DNA from: Rhodocyclaceae bacterium UBA5602
GTDB lineage: Bacteria > Pseudomonadota > Gammaproteobacteria > Burkholderiales > Rhodocyclaceae
Assembly (NCBI GenBank): GCA_002424865.1
Contig: DILC01000016.1
Span: 4,259 to 35,456, forward strand
Reading direction: 5' to 3'
Length of the DNA: 31,198 bases
Made by a program: the position numbers and the translations under genes. The notes beneath the pieces are model-generated. The model was not told the origin of the DNA and ran no database searches. It saw nothing but the letters and a program-made list of their open reading frames with translations. Below are positions 22,933 through 30,386 of this stretch, in pieces. Position 1 is the first letter of the stretch; the number at the start of each line of letters is the position of its first letter.

Positions 22933-24195
22933 ATGTACAAATTTAATCGGCTATTCAAGCTAAAAGCACTGGGCCTGGCTGCGTTATCCCTGCTTTCATC
23001 CACGACTCATGCGGCCGGATTTGCCCTGCAAAACCAAAATGCCTCAGGGAATGGCAACGCCTTCGCGGGTGCTGCCGCCAGCGCGGAAGATGCGGGTGTC
23101 CTGGTTTTCAATCCGGCAGGAATGGCTTACTTGCCCGCGGGGCATAGCCTGGCAATTGCGGGCACGATATTGCGCCGCTCTGTCGAGTTCGCGGATACAG
23201 GCACTACGCCCATGCCTTCCTTTGCCTTGGGTGGCCAGGGCGGCGATGGCGGCTCTACCTCGCTCATGCCTGCAGCCTATTATGCGTATGCCATCACGCC
23301 GCGCTTACGCGTTGGGCTTGGGTTGTCTCCCACTTTTGGTAACGAAACCGGGTTCGATGACAACTTCGCCGGTCGTTTTCTCGGTACGTTTGCCAGTATC
23401 CGGCAAATTAACCTGAACCCCGCCCTGGCCTATCGCTTGAATGACGTTGTGTCGCTGGGCATTGGCCTGAATTACGTGCACAGCAAGGTCGAATTCCACC
23501 AGATGGTGCCGGTGGCCGCCGCCACGCAACGCCGTGCCGTCTTGCAAGGCGATGATGATGCCTGGGGCTATAACCTGGGCGCCATGTTCCAATTCTCGCC
23601 GGGAACGCGTGTTGGCCTGGCCTACCGCTCACGTATCAAGTTGCATCTGGAAGGCCAGCAGGCCATTCAAGATGTGCTCAGGCGTCCGGTCAACGCAAGC
23701 ATGGAAACGCCAGACAATCTTTCGCTGGCCTTGCATCAGCGGTTGAATGCGCGTTGGGATCTTTTGGCGGATGTCACCTGGACCAACTGGCGTTCCATCA
23801 AGACGATCAATGCGGTTAGCACAACGACCGGCTTGCCCGTCGCGGTATTGAATTACAACTTTCGCGATACTTACCGTGTCGGCATCGGCGCAAATTACCA
23901 GCTGGATGAGGCATGGAAATTGCGCGTCGGCACGGCCTACGACAAAACGCCCGTGCCCAGCGCCGCCGACCGCACCATGACCTTGCCTGATGCGGACCGC
24001 ACCTGGTTATCGTTCGGCGCGCGTTACACCCTGTCACCACAAGGTTCGCTTGATATGGGTTATAGCCATATCTTCTTCAAACAGGTTTCCGCAACAAGAA
24101 GCATTGCGCTGGGCGGCGCTTTCTCGCAAACCCTGCGTGGCCAGTTTGATACCAGCGCAGACTTATTGTCTATGCAGTACAACCATAACTTTTGA
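22933..24195 (+). CDS. FadL/OmpP1-family outer-membrane channel
   Basis: Outer-membrane beta-barrel for uptake of long-chain fatty acids or other hydrophobic compounds. It has 420 residues. Signal peptide 1-27 with cleavage at THA|AGF. The mature N-terminus AGFALQNQNASGNGNAFAGAAA and the following NPAGM are the family's hatch-domain signature. Alternating hydrophobic strands fill the rest, ending in the aromatic C-terminus NHNF expected of a BAM substrate. Only a weak ribosome binding site is seen. The patatin-like lipase upstream and the phasin-like gene downstream suggest a role in lipid or hydrocarbon handling, but that is inference. Confidence 0.9.
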   Translation: MYKFNRLFKLKALGLAALSLLSSTTHAAGFALQNQNASGNGNAFAGAAASAEDAGVLVFNPAGMAYLPAGHSLAIAGTILRRSVEFADTGTTPMPSFALGGQGGDGGSTSLMPAAYYAYAITPRLRVGLGLSPTFGNETGFDDNFAGRFLGTFASIRQINLNPALAYRLNDVVSLGIGLNYVHSKVEFHQMVPVAAATQRRAVLQGDDDAWGYNLGAMFQFSPGTRVGLAYRSRIKLHLEGQQAIQDVLRRPVNASMETPDNLSLALHQRLNARWDLLADVTWTNWRSIKTINAVSTTTGLPVAVLNYNFRDTYRVGIGANYQLDEAWKLRVGTAYDKTPVPSAADRTMTLPDADRTWLSFGARYTLSPQGSLDMGYSHIFFKQVSATRSIALGGAFSQTLRGQFDTSADLLSMQYNHNF

Positions 24196-24203
24196 TCGGC
24201 TAT

Positions 24204-24230
24204 TCCGCCTGGCGGATTCAGTTTTGAAGA
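24204..24230 (+). terminator. Weak candidate terminator after the FadL-type gene
   Basis: TCCGCC-T-GGCGGA, folding with a 3-base loop, followed by TTCAGTTTT. The stem is short and the T-run poor. Confidence 0.3.
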
Positions 24231-24354
24231 CGAGGCCTGTTGTGCAGCAAAGTTCGACGGCATGCAAAAAAGCCAAAAACAATACGCAGGTGAAACAAGG
24301 CAAACGGGTTGGATTCAAAGATCAAGCGTGATCCGGACCTAACCCGGGAAAACG

Positions 24355-24380
24355 TAAAAAAGCGCAAGCCGGGTGCCTGC
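24355..24380 (-). terminator. Candidate terminator after the phasin-like gene
   Basis: On the minus strand GCAGG, loop CACCCGG, CTTGC (one G-T pair), then GC and a run of T's. It lies about 40 bases after the phasin-like stop, beyond the downstream palindrome. Confidence 0.35.
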
Positions 24381-24398
24381 AAAAAATGCCGCATTGAT

Positions 24399-24415
24399 TT
24401 GCTGCGACGCAGCAA
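24399..24415. promoter_or_regulatory. 17-bp palindrome downstream of the phasin-like gene (PhaR-like site)
   Basis: TTGCTGCGACGCAGCAA, perfect apart from the central base, five bases after the phasin-like stop. It contains CTGC-N3-GCAG, the pattern published for PhaR operators in Paracoccus and Rhodobacter. It shares 14 of 17 bases with the palindrome at 24672-24688. Confidence 0.6.
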
Positions 24416-24419
24416 TAAT

Positions 24420-24653
24420 TTATAGCAAAGACCTCAGGTAGTTCTGGGTCGCCTCGATGTTTTTCGAGACAATTTTTTGGAAGGCATAGGTAATATGAAA
24501 GTGGTCAGTGGGCTTGCCTTCGTATATTCTGCGATAAAAGCCCATCACTTCTTCTGTTGCCTTCATTGTGCCTTGCAATACAGTGTCATTAAACGCGGCT
24601 GTGTTAATGATGGTTTGTTGAGCCTTGGTTTTAACTTGGTCGATGTCCAGCAT
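24420..24653 (-). CDS. Small phasin-like protein
   Basis: A 77-residue, largely helical protein beginning MLDIDQVKTKAQQT and ending in NYLRSLL. It has no signal peptide, cysteine or membrane segment. Its amphipathic character and the flanking PhaR-like palindromes suggest a polyhydroxyalkanoate-granule or lipid-surface protein, but it is shorter than classical phasins (about 110-190 residues), so the name is tentative. AAGGAG lies 6 bases before the ATG. It is alone on its strand, convergent with the FadL-type gene. GC content is visibly lower than that of the neighbouring genes. Confidence 0.65.
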   Translation of the reverse strand: MLDIDQVKTKAQQTIINTAAFNDTVLQGTMKATEEVMGFYRRIYEGKPTDHFHITYAFQKIVSKNIEATQNYLRSLL

Positions 24654-24671
24654 GATGGTCTCCTTGAAAGC

Positions 24672-24688
24672 TTGTTGCGATGCAACAA
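24672..24688. promoter_or_regulatory. 17-bp palindrome upstream of the phasin-like gene (operator candidate)
   Basis: TTGTTGCGATGCAACAA, arms of seven bases around GAT, placed just upstream of the ribosome binding site of the phasin-like gene. This is where a repressor would block transcription. It is a near copy of the palindrome at 24399-24415. Confidence 0.6.
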
Positions 24689-24805
24689 TTTCTCATAGCC
24701 AAGGAGGCGTGTCAATACTTTTGGCGTCAGTTTTACACTTGTTACGATTGCTATCTTTTCATTTCATTTTTGTTCATCCTGCCGCCATCTTCCCGGGCAA
24801 ACCCA

Positions 24806-25039
24806 TGCGGTTGGGCCGGCTTCAAAAAACGTGCACCAAGCGGCATATTTGCCAGGGCCATGCTGAAAGTAGCGGCGGATGCGCTCGGGTTGTTTTTGCG
24901 CGCTGCGCACCGGGATACGAATGCCAAACCGCTCGGCAACCAGTTCCACCACCGCGCGCGACCACAGCGCATAAGGCGGCTTGATCTGCCCAGGGGTGTT
25001 TTCACGCATCGGCCGGTGAACTTGCCTTTCAGGCCGGGC
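24806..25039 (-). pseudogene. Decayed IS630-type transposase fragment
   Basis: The minus-strand translation contains ENTPGQIKPPYALWSRAVVE and then LVAERFGIRIPVR, which closely matches the N-terminal helix-turn-helix region of IS630-family transposases (a typical form reads DKTPDQLKMPYALWTR, with a RFGIRLPVRT-type motif following). About 16 residues later, GKYAAWCTFFEAGP resembles the family's GKYLARWGFTPQKP, but the intervening sequence is unrelated. The catalytic DDE domain is missing. I therefore read it as an old remnant, not a functional gene. No clear terminal repeats or target duplication are seen. Confidence 0.55.
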
Positions 25040-25093
25040 TTCCTGCGGCAGTGATCCCATGCCTGCCGTTCCCATCGGTGTCATGCAGGGATG

Positions 25094-25122
25094 GCCCACA
25101 ATATGCCAAGCATATTGTGGGC
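25094..25122. repeat. Perfect 13-bp inverted repeat with 3-base loop
   Basis: GCCCACAATATGC, loop CAA, then the exact reverse complement. It is 31 bases past the trxA stop and beside the transposase remnant. No T-run follows on either strand, so it may stabilise the trxA mRNA 3' end or be a leftover of a mobile element. Confidence 0.85.
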
Positions 25123-25153
25123 GGGCCAATAAGGATAAAAGCCAAGTGGTGAT

Positions 25154-25528
25154 TCAGCCTTTATCGGCGGCTTCTTGACCGGCAATCTCGCGCCGTACGT
25201 CGTCCATATCCAACGCCATGGCCTGGCCGATCAGTTGATCGAAGCCGGAGGCGGCCATGGCGCCGGGTTCGGAATAAATGGCGATTTGGTCGCGGAAAAT
25301 CATTAAAGTGGGGATGGAGCGGATATTAAAAGCGGCCGCAATTTCTTGCTGTTCTTCCGTATTTACTTTGGCAAAGACGATACCGGGGTTGTTTTCCGCG
25401 GCAGTTTCAAAAGTCGGCGCAAAGCTGCGGCATGGCCCGCACCAGGGCGCCCAGAAGTCAATGATGACATTGGCGTTATCGGTGATGGTGGATTGAAAAT
25501 TGTCAGCGGTCAGTTCAACAGTAGCCAT
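25154..25528 (-). CDS. Thioredoxin
   Basis: Thiol-disulfide oxidoreductase, cytoplasmic, reduced by thioredoxin reductase. It has 124 residues. Active site WCGPC with C30 and C33, and cis-proline P73 in IPTLMIF. The C-terminal extension after about 105 (ALDMDDVRREIAGQEAADKG) is longer than in E. coli TrxA (109 residues). The region FAKVNTEEQQEIAAAFNIRSIPT is typical. AGGA lies about 8 bases before the ATG. Divergent from gluQ across a 166-bp spacer. It may be an accessory thioredoxin rather than the main TrxA. Confidence 0.93.
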   Translation of the reverse strand: MATVELTADNFQSTITDNANVIIDFWAPWCGPCRSFAPTFETAAENNPGIVFAKVNTEEQQEIAAAFNIRSIPTLMIFRDQIAIYSEPGAMAASGFDQLIGQAMALDMDDVRREIAGQEAADKG

Positions 25529-25694
25529 GATTTTTCCTGTAGGTTTTGAAGATAAATTGCCCGCCTATGCTATCGTTTCATGTCGCTTTTATCCATAGGC
25601 TGGCAAGTGACTTCGGCTAAAAATCAAAACCTTGCTCCATGCACCCCATACGCCCCATAAAACTTTAAAACCACAGGAACTGTTTTTTATTCGC

Positions 25695-26687
25695 ATGCCT
25701 CCCCAGCCGATCTATCGTGGCCGATTTGCGCCGTCACCCACGGGCCCTTTGCATTTTGGCTCGCTGGTGGCGGCAGTTGGTTCTTATCTTGATGCGCGCT
25801 CGCAAAGGGGGCAGTGGTTGTTGCGCATGGAAGATATTGATGCGCCAAGATGTTCGCCAGCCTGGGCAGACGATATTTTGCGCACCCTGGAGATGTTTGG
25901 CTTGCATTGGGATGGCGAAGTGGTTTGGCAGCAGGGGGCTGGGCAGCAAGCCGCCTATCGCGAGGCGCTCGCGCAATTGAAACTGGATGGGCAGGTTTTC
26001 GCCTGCGCCTGCACGCGGCGCGAATTGGCCGACTCGCAACTCGCGGCGGATGGCGCAGTGTTGTATCCCGGTACCTGCCGGGCAGGACTTCCTGCAGGAA
26101 AAACGGCACGCGCCTGGCGCGTGCGCGTAGATTTTGTTCCGCATGGCAAAGGCGTAAAGAAGGAAGGCAATGCCGCGGCAGGAACGCCCCGCACTGCCAC
26201 CCGGGATTCATCTTGCATCGTCTTTGACGATGCCGTGCAAGGCCGAATCCAAAGCAATTTGATCACCGGGCTTGGCGACTTTATTGTTTGCCGCGCGGAT
26301 GGTTTTTTTGCTTATCAGCTCGCTGTGGTGGTGGATGATGCTGCCGCTGGCATAACGCATGTTGTGCGCGGTGCGGATTTGCTGGTCTCCACACCCCGGC
26401 AGATTTTCTTGCAGCGCTGCCTGGGCGTGCCCATGCCGCACTATGCGCATTTGCCCGTGGCGGTCAATGCGGCAGGCGAAAAGCTCGCCAAGCAAACCCT
26501 GGCTAAGCCCCTGGATAAGGCTGACCCGGGGAGGGCAATTCACGCAGCACTGCAATTTTTAGGGCAGCAACCACCGCCTGAATTGGCAACGGCGCAATTG
26601 GATGATATTTGGTCATGGGCAAAAGCGCATTGGCAATTGCAGCGCGTGCCAAAAAAAATGATGCAGCCTGTGCAGGAAAATTTTTAA
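25695..26687 (+). CDS. gluQ: Glutamyl-queuosine tRNA(Asp) synthetase
   Basis: Paralogue of the glutamyl-tRNA synthetase catalytic domain that attaches glutamate to queuosine in the anticodon of tRNA(Asp). It has 330 residues versus 308 in E. coli. HIGH-like motif in APSPTGPLHFGSL (12-24), zinc ligands C104, C106, Y124 and C128, and a KLAKQ motif (263-267) in place of KMSKS. The anticodon-binding domain is absent, as expected. An extra segment of about 24 residues (149-172, rich in G, K, T and A) interrupts the region between the zinc site and IVFDDAVQG. I chose the ATG at 25695; the ribosome binding site is poor and a TTG at 25632 is an alternative. It is not beside dksA, its usual neighbour in many proteobacteria. 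Confidence 0.92.
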   Translation: MPPQPIYRGRFAPSPTGPLHFGSLVAAVGSYLDARSQRGQWLLRMEDIDAPRCSPAWADDILRTLEMFGLHWDGEVVWQQGAGQQAAYREALAQLKLDGQVFACACTRRELADSQLAADGAVLYPGTCRAGLPAGKTARAWRVRVDFVPHGKGVKKEGNAAAGTPRTATRDSSCIVFDDAVQGRIQSNLITGLGDFIVCRADGFFAYQLAVVVDDAAAGITHVVRGADLLVSTPRQIFLQRCLGVPMPHYAHLPVAVNAAGEKLAKQTLAKPLDKADPGRAIHAALQFLGQQPPPELATAQLDDIWSWAKAHWQLQRVPKKMMQPVQENF

Positions 26688-26806
26688 CAGAAGATCCGCT
26701 GCGGGTTGCGCAACAGGCCGTTCTGACCGGTGTGTGAAAATAGATTACTTGCAGCGGTTTGGCGTGCGGCCAATGGGCGCCGTTGGATGGTTTACCGGGC
26801 TTGGGT

Positions 26807-27991
26807 TTATTTATTCAGCTCACGCATGCCGCGCTCCAGGCCTTCTGGCGTCAGCGGATACATCCGGTTGTGAAAAATCGTGCGGATCAGATCAATCGAC
26901 TGCCGGTAATCCCACAAGCGCTCGGGCTCCGGGTTAAGCCACACGGTGTGCGGCCAGGTGTCCTGCAGGCGGGCAAGCCATACTGCGCCCGCCTCTTCGT
27001 TGTTGTATTCAACTGACCCGCTGGGCTGCAATACTTCATACGGGCTCATGGTCGCATCGCCCACCACCACGACCTTATAGTCAGGGCCGTACTTGTGCAT
27101 CAAGTCGTGCAGGGCGAAGCGCTCGCTTTTGCGTCTATGGTTATCGCGCCAGACAAAATCGTAGATGCAGTTGTGAAAGTAAAAGTATTCCAGATGCTTG
27201 AATTCACTTTTTGCCGCTGAGAAAAGTTCTTCGCAGACTTTAATGTGATCGTCCATCGAGCCGCCCACATCAAGGAACAGCAACACCTTGACCTGGTTGT
27301 GGCGTTCCGGCCGCATTTTGATGTCCAGCCAGCCGGCGTTGCGCGCCGTGCCGGTGATGGTGTTGTCCAAATCCAGCTCGGTTGCCGCGCCTTGGCGGGC
27401 AAAGCGCCGCAAGCGGCGCAGCGCGATTTTGATGTTGCGCGTGCCAAGTTCCACATTGTCGTCCAGGTTGCGGAATTCGCGCGTCTCCCACACCTTGATC
27501 GCCGTGCGGTTGCCCGCGGATTTGCCGCCGATGCGTATGCCTTCCGGGTGGATGCCGTTGTTGCCGAACGGGCTGGTGCCGCCCGTGCCTATCCATTTAT
27601 TGCCGCCTTCGTGCCGCTCTTTTTGTTCCGCCAGGCGGTTTTTGAATTCTTCCATCAGCTTGTCCCAGCCCAGTTTTTCGAGCTTGGCCTTGTCTTCCGG
27701 CGAGAGATGCTTCATGCCCATCGCCTTGATCCATGCGTCAGGAATTTCGGCGCTATCCAGCCCGCCAAAGCCGGGCAGATTGGCCACGCCCTTGAAGTAT
27801 TCGCCAAACGCACGGTCAAACTTGTCGTAGTGTGTTTCATCCTTGACCAAACACGTGCGCGACAGGATATAAAAATCATCCAGCGAATGATTCGCCAAAC
27901 CGCTTTGCAGGGCCTTGAGCAAGGTCAAAAACTCCCGCGTTGAGACGGGCACTTTGCGCAGCTTGAGATGCAGGAAAAAATCGATCAACAT
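26807..27991 (-). CDS. VWA-domain protein (CoxE-like), partner of the MoxR ATPase
   Basis: Von Willebrand factor A-type protein of 394 residues that usually works with a MoxR AAA+ ATPase in remodelling or metal-cofactor insertion. The N-terminal helical part (1-130) is followed by a Gly-rich linker (about 130-160) and the VWA domain from about 232. The MIDAS motif is DVGGSMD (241-247), so the first Ser of DxSxS is Gly, and the later GDATMSPYE supplies the threonine/aspartate positions. It has no signal peptide and is probably cytoplasmic. It starts 21 bp after the moxR stop with no clear ribosome binding site, suggesting coupled expression. The client is unknown. Confidence 0.87.
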   Translation of the reverse strand: MLIDFFLHLKLRKVPVSTREFLTLLKALQSGLANHSLDDFYILSRTCLVKDETHYDKFDRAFGEYFKGVANLPGFGGLDSAEIPDAWIKAMGMKHLSPEDKAKLEKLGWDKLMEEFKNRLAEQKERHEGGNKWIGTGGTSPFGNNGIHPEGIRIGGKSAGNRTAIKVWETREFRNLDDNVELGTRNIKIALRRLRRFARQGAATELDLDNTITGTARNAGWLDIKMRPERHNQVKVLLFLDVGGSMDDHIKVCEELFSAAKSEFKHLEYFYFHNCIYDFVWRDNHRRKSERFALHDLMHKYGPDYKVVVVGDATMSPYEVLQPSGSVEYNNEEAGAVWLARLQDTWPHTVWLNPEPERLWDYRQSIDLIRTIFHNRMYPLTPEGLERGMRELNK

Positions 27992-28012
27992 GGCGAAAGC
28001 AGCGATGGGCGC

Positions 28013-28855
28013 TCAGCGATTTTGCCGCGCCATCGCGACCAGGCGCTCGAATAAATGCACGTCCTGCTCGTTCTTCAACAAGGCGCCAGCTAACGGCGGT
28101 ACGGCGGCTTTTTGGTCTTTGGCATGCAAGGCCTCGGCGGGAATGTCTTCGGCCAGCAGGAGTTTCAGCCAGTCGATCAATTCAGACGTGGAAGGCTTTT
28201 TCTTCAAGCCCGGCACCTCGCGCAACTGGAAAAACACTTCCAGCGCTTCTTTCAGCAAATCATGCTTGATGGCAGGAAAGTGCACATCAACAATTTTCTG
28301 CATCGTTGGCTTGTCGGGGAACTTGATGTAATGAAAAAAGCAGCGCCGCAAAAAGGCATCCGGCAATTCCTTTTCATTATTCGACGTAATGATCACGATC
28401 GGCCGCTGCGCCGCGCGCACCGTCTGCCGCGTTTCATACACATGAAACTCCATGCGGTCGAGCTCACGCAGCAAATCGTTGGGGAACTCGATATCCGCCT
28501 TGTCGATTTCATCAATCAGAATCACCCCTGGCGTGGTCCGCTCAAACGCTTGCCACAACACGCCCTTGACGATGTAGTTGGCAATGTCCTTGACCTTCTC
28601 GTCCCCCAGTTGCGAATCGCGCAGGCGCGACACCGCATCGTATTCATACAGCCCCTGTTGCGCCCTGGTAGTGGATTTGATATGCCACTGCAATAACGGC
28701 AGATTGAGCGCACGCGCGACTTCCTCGGCCAGCAGCGTCTTGCCCGTGCCGGGTTCGCCCTTGATCAATAAAGGGCGCTGCAAGGTGATCGCCGCATTCA
28801 CGGCAAGCATCAAATCGGGCGTGGCGACGTAGTTATCTGTTCCTTCAAAGCGCAT
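28013..28855 (-). CDS. MoxR-family AAA+ ATPase
   Basis: ATP-driven chaperone of the MoxR group, 280 residues. Walker A GEPGTGKT (33-40), Walker B VILIDE (111-116), sensor-1 asparagines N159/N160 and arginine-finger candidates R170/R171. The opening RFEGTDNYVATPDLMLAVN and LQRPLLIKGEPGTGKT are characteristic of the subgroup paired with CoxE-like VWA proteins. It is first in a two-gene unit with the VWA gene. The 220-bp spacer upstream contains a copy of the interspersed repeat. Confidence 0.9.
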   Translation of the reverse strand: MRFEGTDNYVATPDLMLAVNAAITLQRPLLIKGEPGTGKTLLAEEVARALNLPLLQWHIKSTTRAQQGLYEYDAVSRLRDSQLGDEKVKDIANYIVKGVLWQAFERTTPGVILIDEIDKADIEFPNDLLRELDRMEFHVYETRQTVRAAQRPIVIITSNNEKELPDAFLRRCFFHYIKFPDKPTMQKIVDVHFPAIKHDLLKEALEVFFQLREVPGLKKKPSTSELIDWLKLLLAEDIPAEALHAKDQKAAVPPLAGALLKNEQDVHLFERLVAMARQNR

Positions 28856-28923
28856 GGCAAGTCTCGATAGTCAAATTGGGGTGGGTGGATTATCCCAGAC
28901 AAGGACGCCTGTGGGCGCATTGG

Positions 28924-28949
28924 CGCCGTATCACCAGCGCCGACAATTT
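28924..28949 (-). repeat. Interspersed 26-bp repeat, intergenic copy between the adh and moxR genes
   Basis: Minus-strand reading: AAATT, GTCGGCGCTGGT (one mismatch), GAT, ACGGCG. It is in sense with both flanking genes and about 70 bases upstream of the moxR start. Confidence 0.72.
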
Positions 28950-29075
28950 GGACTGATATTCGTTTTGGCTTGTGAGGATCGGGTAGAAACCGAGCGCACC
29001 CAGAACCCAGTTTTTCGATGTCGGCAGCCATCTTCTTTGTCCGGGATGGCCGCCGATACGGCGCAGCAGCGGCGC

Positions 29076-30116
29076 TTATTCAGCGCAGAGAATAACCTTC
29101 ATGGCTTTCTCTTTGGCGGCATCGCCGAAAACGCGATAGGCTTCGATGATGTCGTTCAGTGCAAAACGGTGGGAGATGAGCTGGCTGGGCGCAAGACGCC
29201 CTGCTTGCACCGTTTGCATCAGCATGGGGGTGGTATTGGTATTCACCAGTCCGGCCGTCAGGGTGATGTTCTGCGCCCAGAGTTTTTCTATATGCAGCTC
29301 GACGCTCTTGCCATGCACGCCGACGTTGGCAATATGCCCGCCAGCGGTGACGATGTTCTGGCAGATGTCAAACGTGGAAGGAATGCCGACAGCCTCGATC
29401 GCCACATCCACGCCCTTGCCGTTCGTTAGTGCCATGATTTGCGCAACCGCATCGCCATTGGCGGAGTTGAGCGTGTCAGTCGCGCCGAAAGTTTTTGCCA
29501 TATCCAGGCGGCTGGAGTTGGTGTCCACCATGATCAACCGGGCGGGCGAATAGAACTGGGCTGTCAATAATGCAGCCATGCCTACGGGGCCAGCCCCGAC
29601 GATGGCCACGCTGTCACCGGGCTTGACCTGTCCGGCCAGCACCCCGATCTCAAAGCCGGTGGGCAGAATATCGCTGAGCATCACCAGCGCTTCTTCATCC
29701 ACGCCAGCGGGGATGGGATAGAGGCTATTGTCGGCGTGCGGGATACGCACAGACTCGGCCTGCGTGCCATCGATCAGGTGGCCGAGAATCCAGCCACCAT
29801 CTTCGCAGTGGGAATAGAGTTGTTTTTTGCAATAACTGCAGCGCCCGCAGGAGGTAATGCAGGAAATCAGGACGTGGTCGCCCTGCTTGAAATTGCTGAC
29901 GGCTTCGCCCACTTCCTCAATGACGCCAACGCCTTCATGGCCCAGGATGCGTCCCGGTTCTACTTCTGGCGTGTCGCCCTTGAGAATGTGCAGGTCGGTG
30001 CCGCAAATGGTCGTCCGCGTAATGCGCACAATAGCATCGGTGGATTTGATCAGCGTGGGTGCGGGTTTGTCTTCCCAGGACTTTTTACCCGGGCCGTGAT
30101 AAACAAGTGCCTTCAT
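29076..30116 (-). CDS. Zinc-dependent medium-chain alcohol dehydrogenase
   Basis: NAD(P)-dependent oxidoreductase of 346 residues. Catalytic zinc ligands are C38 with H60/E61 (GHEGVG), and the structural zinc cysteines are 90, 93, 96 and 104 (CGRCSYCKKQLYSHC). The coenzyme motif GAGPVG is at 174-179, followed by an acidic residue in IMVDTN that favours NAD. I chose the ATG at 30116 because GGAGG lies 5 bases before it; the ATG at 30128 is part of that ribosome binding site. The substrate is unknown: ethanol, butanediol and other short alcohols are possible. The dienelactone hydrolase gene upstream is a separate unit. Confidence 0.91.
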   Translation of the reverse strand: MKALVYHGPGKKSWEDKPAPTLIKSTDAIVRITRTTICGTDLHILKGDTPEVEPGRILGHEGVGVIEEVGEAVSNFKQGDHVLISCITSCGRCSYCKKQLYSHCEDGGWILGHLIDGTQAESVRIPHADNSLYPIPAGVDEEALVMLSDILPTGFEIGVLAGQVKPGDSVAIVGAGPVGMAALLTAQFYSPARLIMVDTNSSRLDMAKTFGATDTLNSANGDAVAQIMALTNGKGVDVAIEAVGIPSTFDICQNIVTAGGHIANVGVHGKSVELHIEKLWAQNITLTAGLVNTNTTPMLMQTVQAGRLAPSQLISHRFALNDIIEAYRVFGDAAKEKAMKVILCAE

Positions 30117-30191
30117 GCTTGCCTCCATCCGTGGTTAACAAAAAGTCACGCGCAAAAAATCAAGTCAAACCACTCGGCGCGACCGGCGTTA

Positions 30192-30213
30192 GCATACGCC
30201 AGACTGGCTATGC
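30192..30213. promoter_or_regulatory. Imperfect hairpin/operator candidate upstream of the alcohol dehydrogenase
   Basis: GCATA-C-GCCA, loop GAC, TGGC-TATGC: nine pairs with one bulged C, about 80 bases upstream of the adh start. It could be an operator or a leader hairpin. No convincing -35/-10 pair was found around it. Confidence 0.35.
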
Positions 30214-30333
30214 CGCGTGTTAACTTTCGTTGACAAAAGGATAACCGCTATCACGATGTTGTTTCCAAGCAGCATGGAACCCAGCCCCAGTTCATTGCTG
30301 CCAAACAAGGGATACCTACTTTGTTTGCCTTTG

Positions 30334-30359
30334 CGCCGTCTTGCCAGCGCCGACTTTTT
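30334..30359 (-). repeat. Interspersed 26-bp repeat, intergenic copy after the dienelactone hydrolase gene
   Basis: Minus-strand reading: five A's, GTCGGCGCTGGC, AAG, ACGGCG, a perfect copy. It lies 27 bases past the hydrolase stop, in sense with it. Confidence 0.8.
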
Positions 30360-30386
30360 GTGGCTGATTTTTTGTTGTTACTTTTG

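Larger units (their letters stand above)
24690..25153. other. 464-bp stretch without an intact gene
   Basis: It holds a decayed IS630-type transposase fragment on the minus strand (about 24806-25039) and a perfect 13-bp hairpin (25094-25122). Nothing else is recognised; the T-rich part at 24705-24780 may contain the promoter of the phasin-like gene. Confidence 0.55.

Noticed and set aside
25405..25420. AAAAGTCGGCGC inside the thioredoxin gene, a partial match to the interspersed repeat
   Set aside because: Only the first 12 bases match, the remainder does not, and the bases encode a typical thioredoxin segment (APTFE).
29015..29062. GTCGGCAGCC followed 33 bases later by GATACGGCGC, resembling the two halves of the repeat
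   Set aside because: The spacing is wrong and neither half is complete; it may be a rearranged copy but is not counted.
30334..30345. The reverse complement of the repeat contains GCCGTCT, resembling the Neisseria DNA uptake sequence GCCGTCTGAA
   Set aside because: Other copies read GCCGTCC, GCCGTGT or GCCGTAT, and the conserved CTG core of known DUS dialects is absent, so it is not a DUS dialect, though an analogous role remains open.
2819..30359. The repeat family considered as a CRISPR or integron array
   Set aside because: Copies are kilobases apart, in both orientations and partly inside genes, with no spacers, cas genes or integrase.
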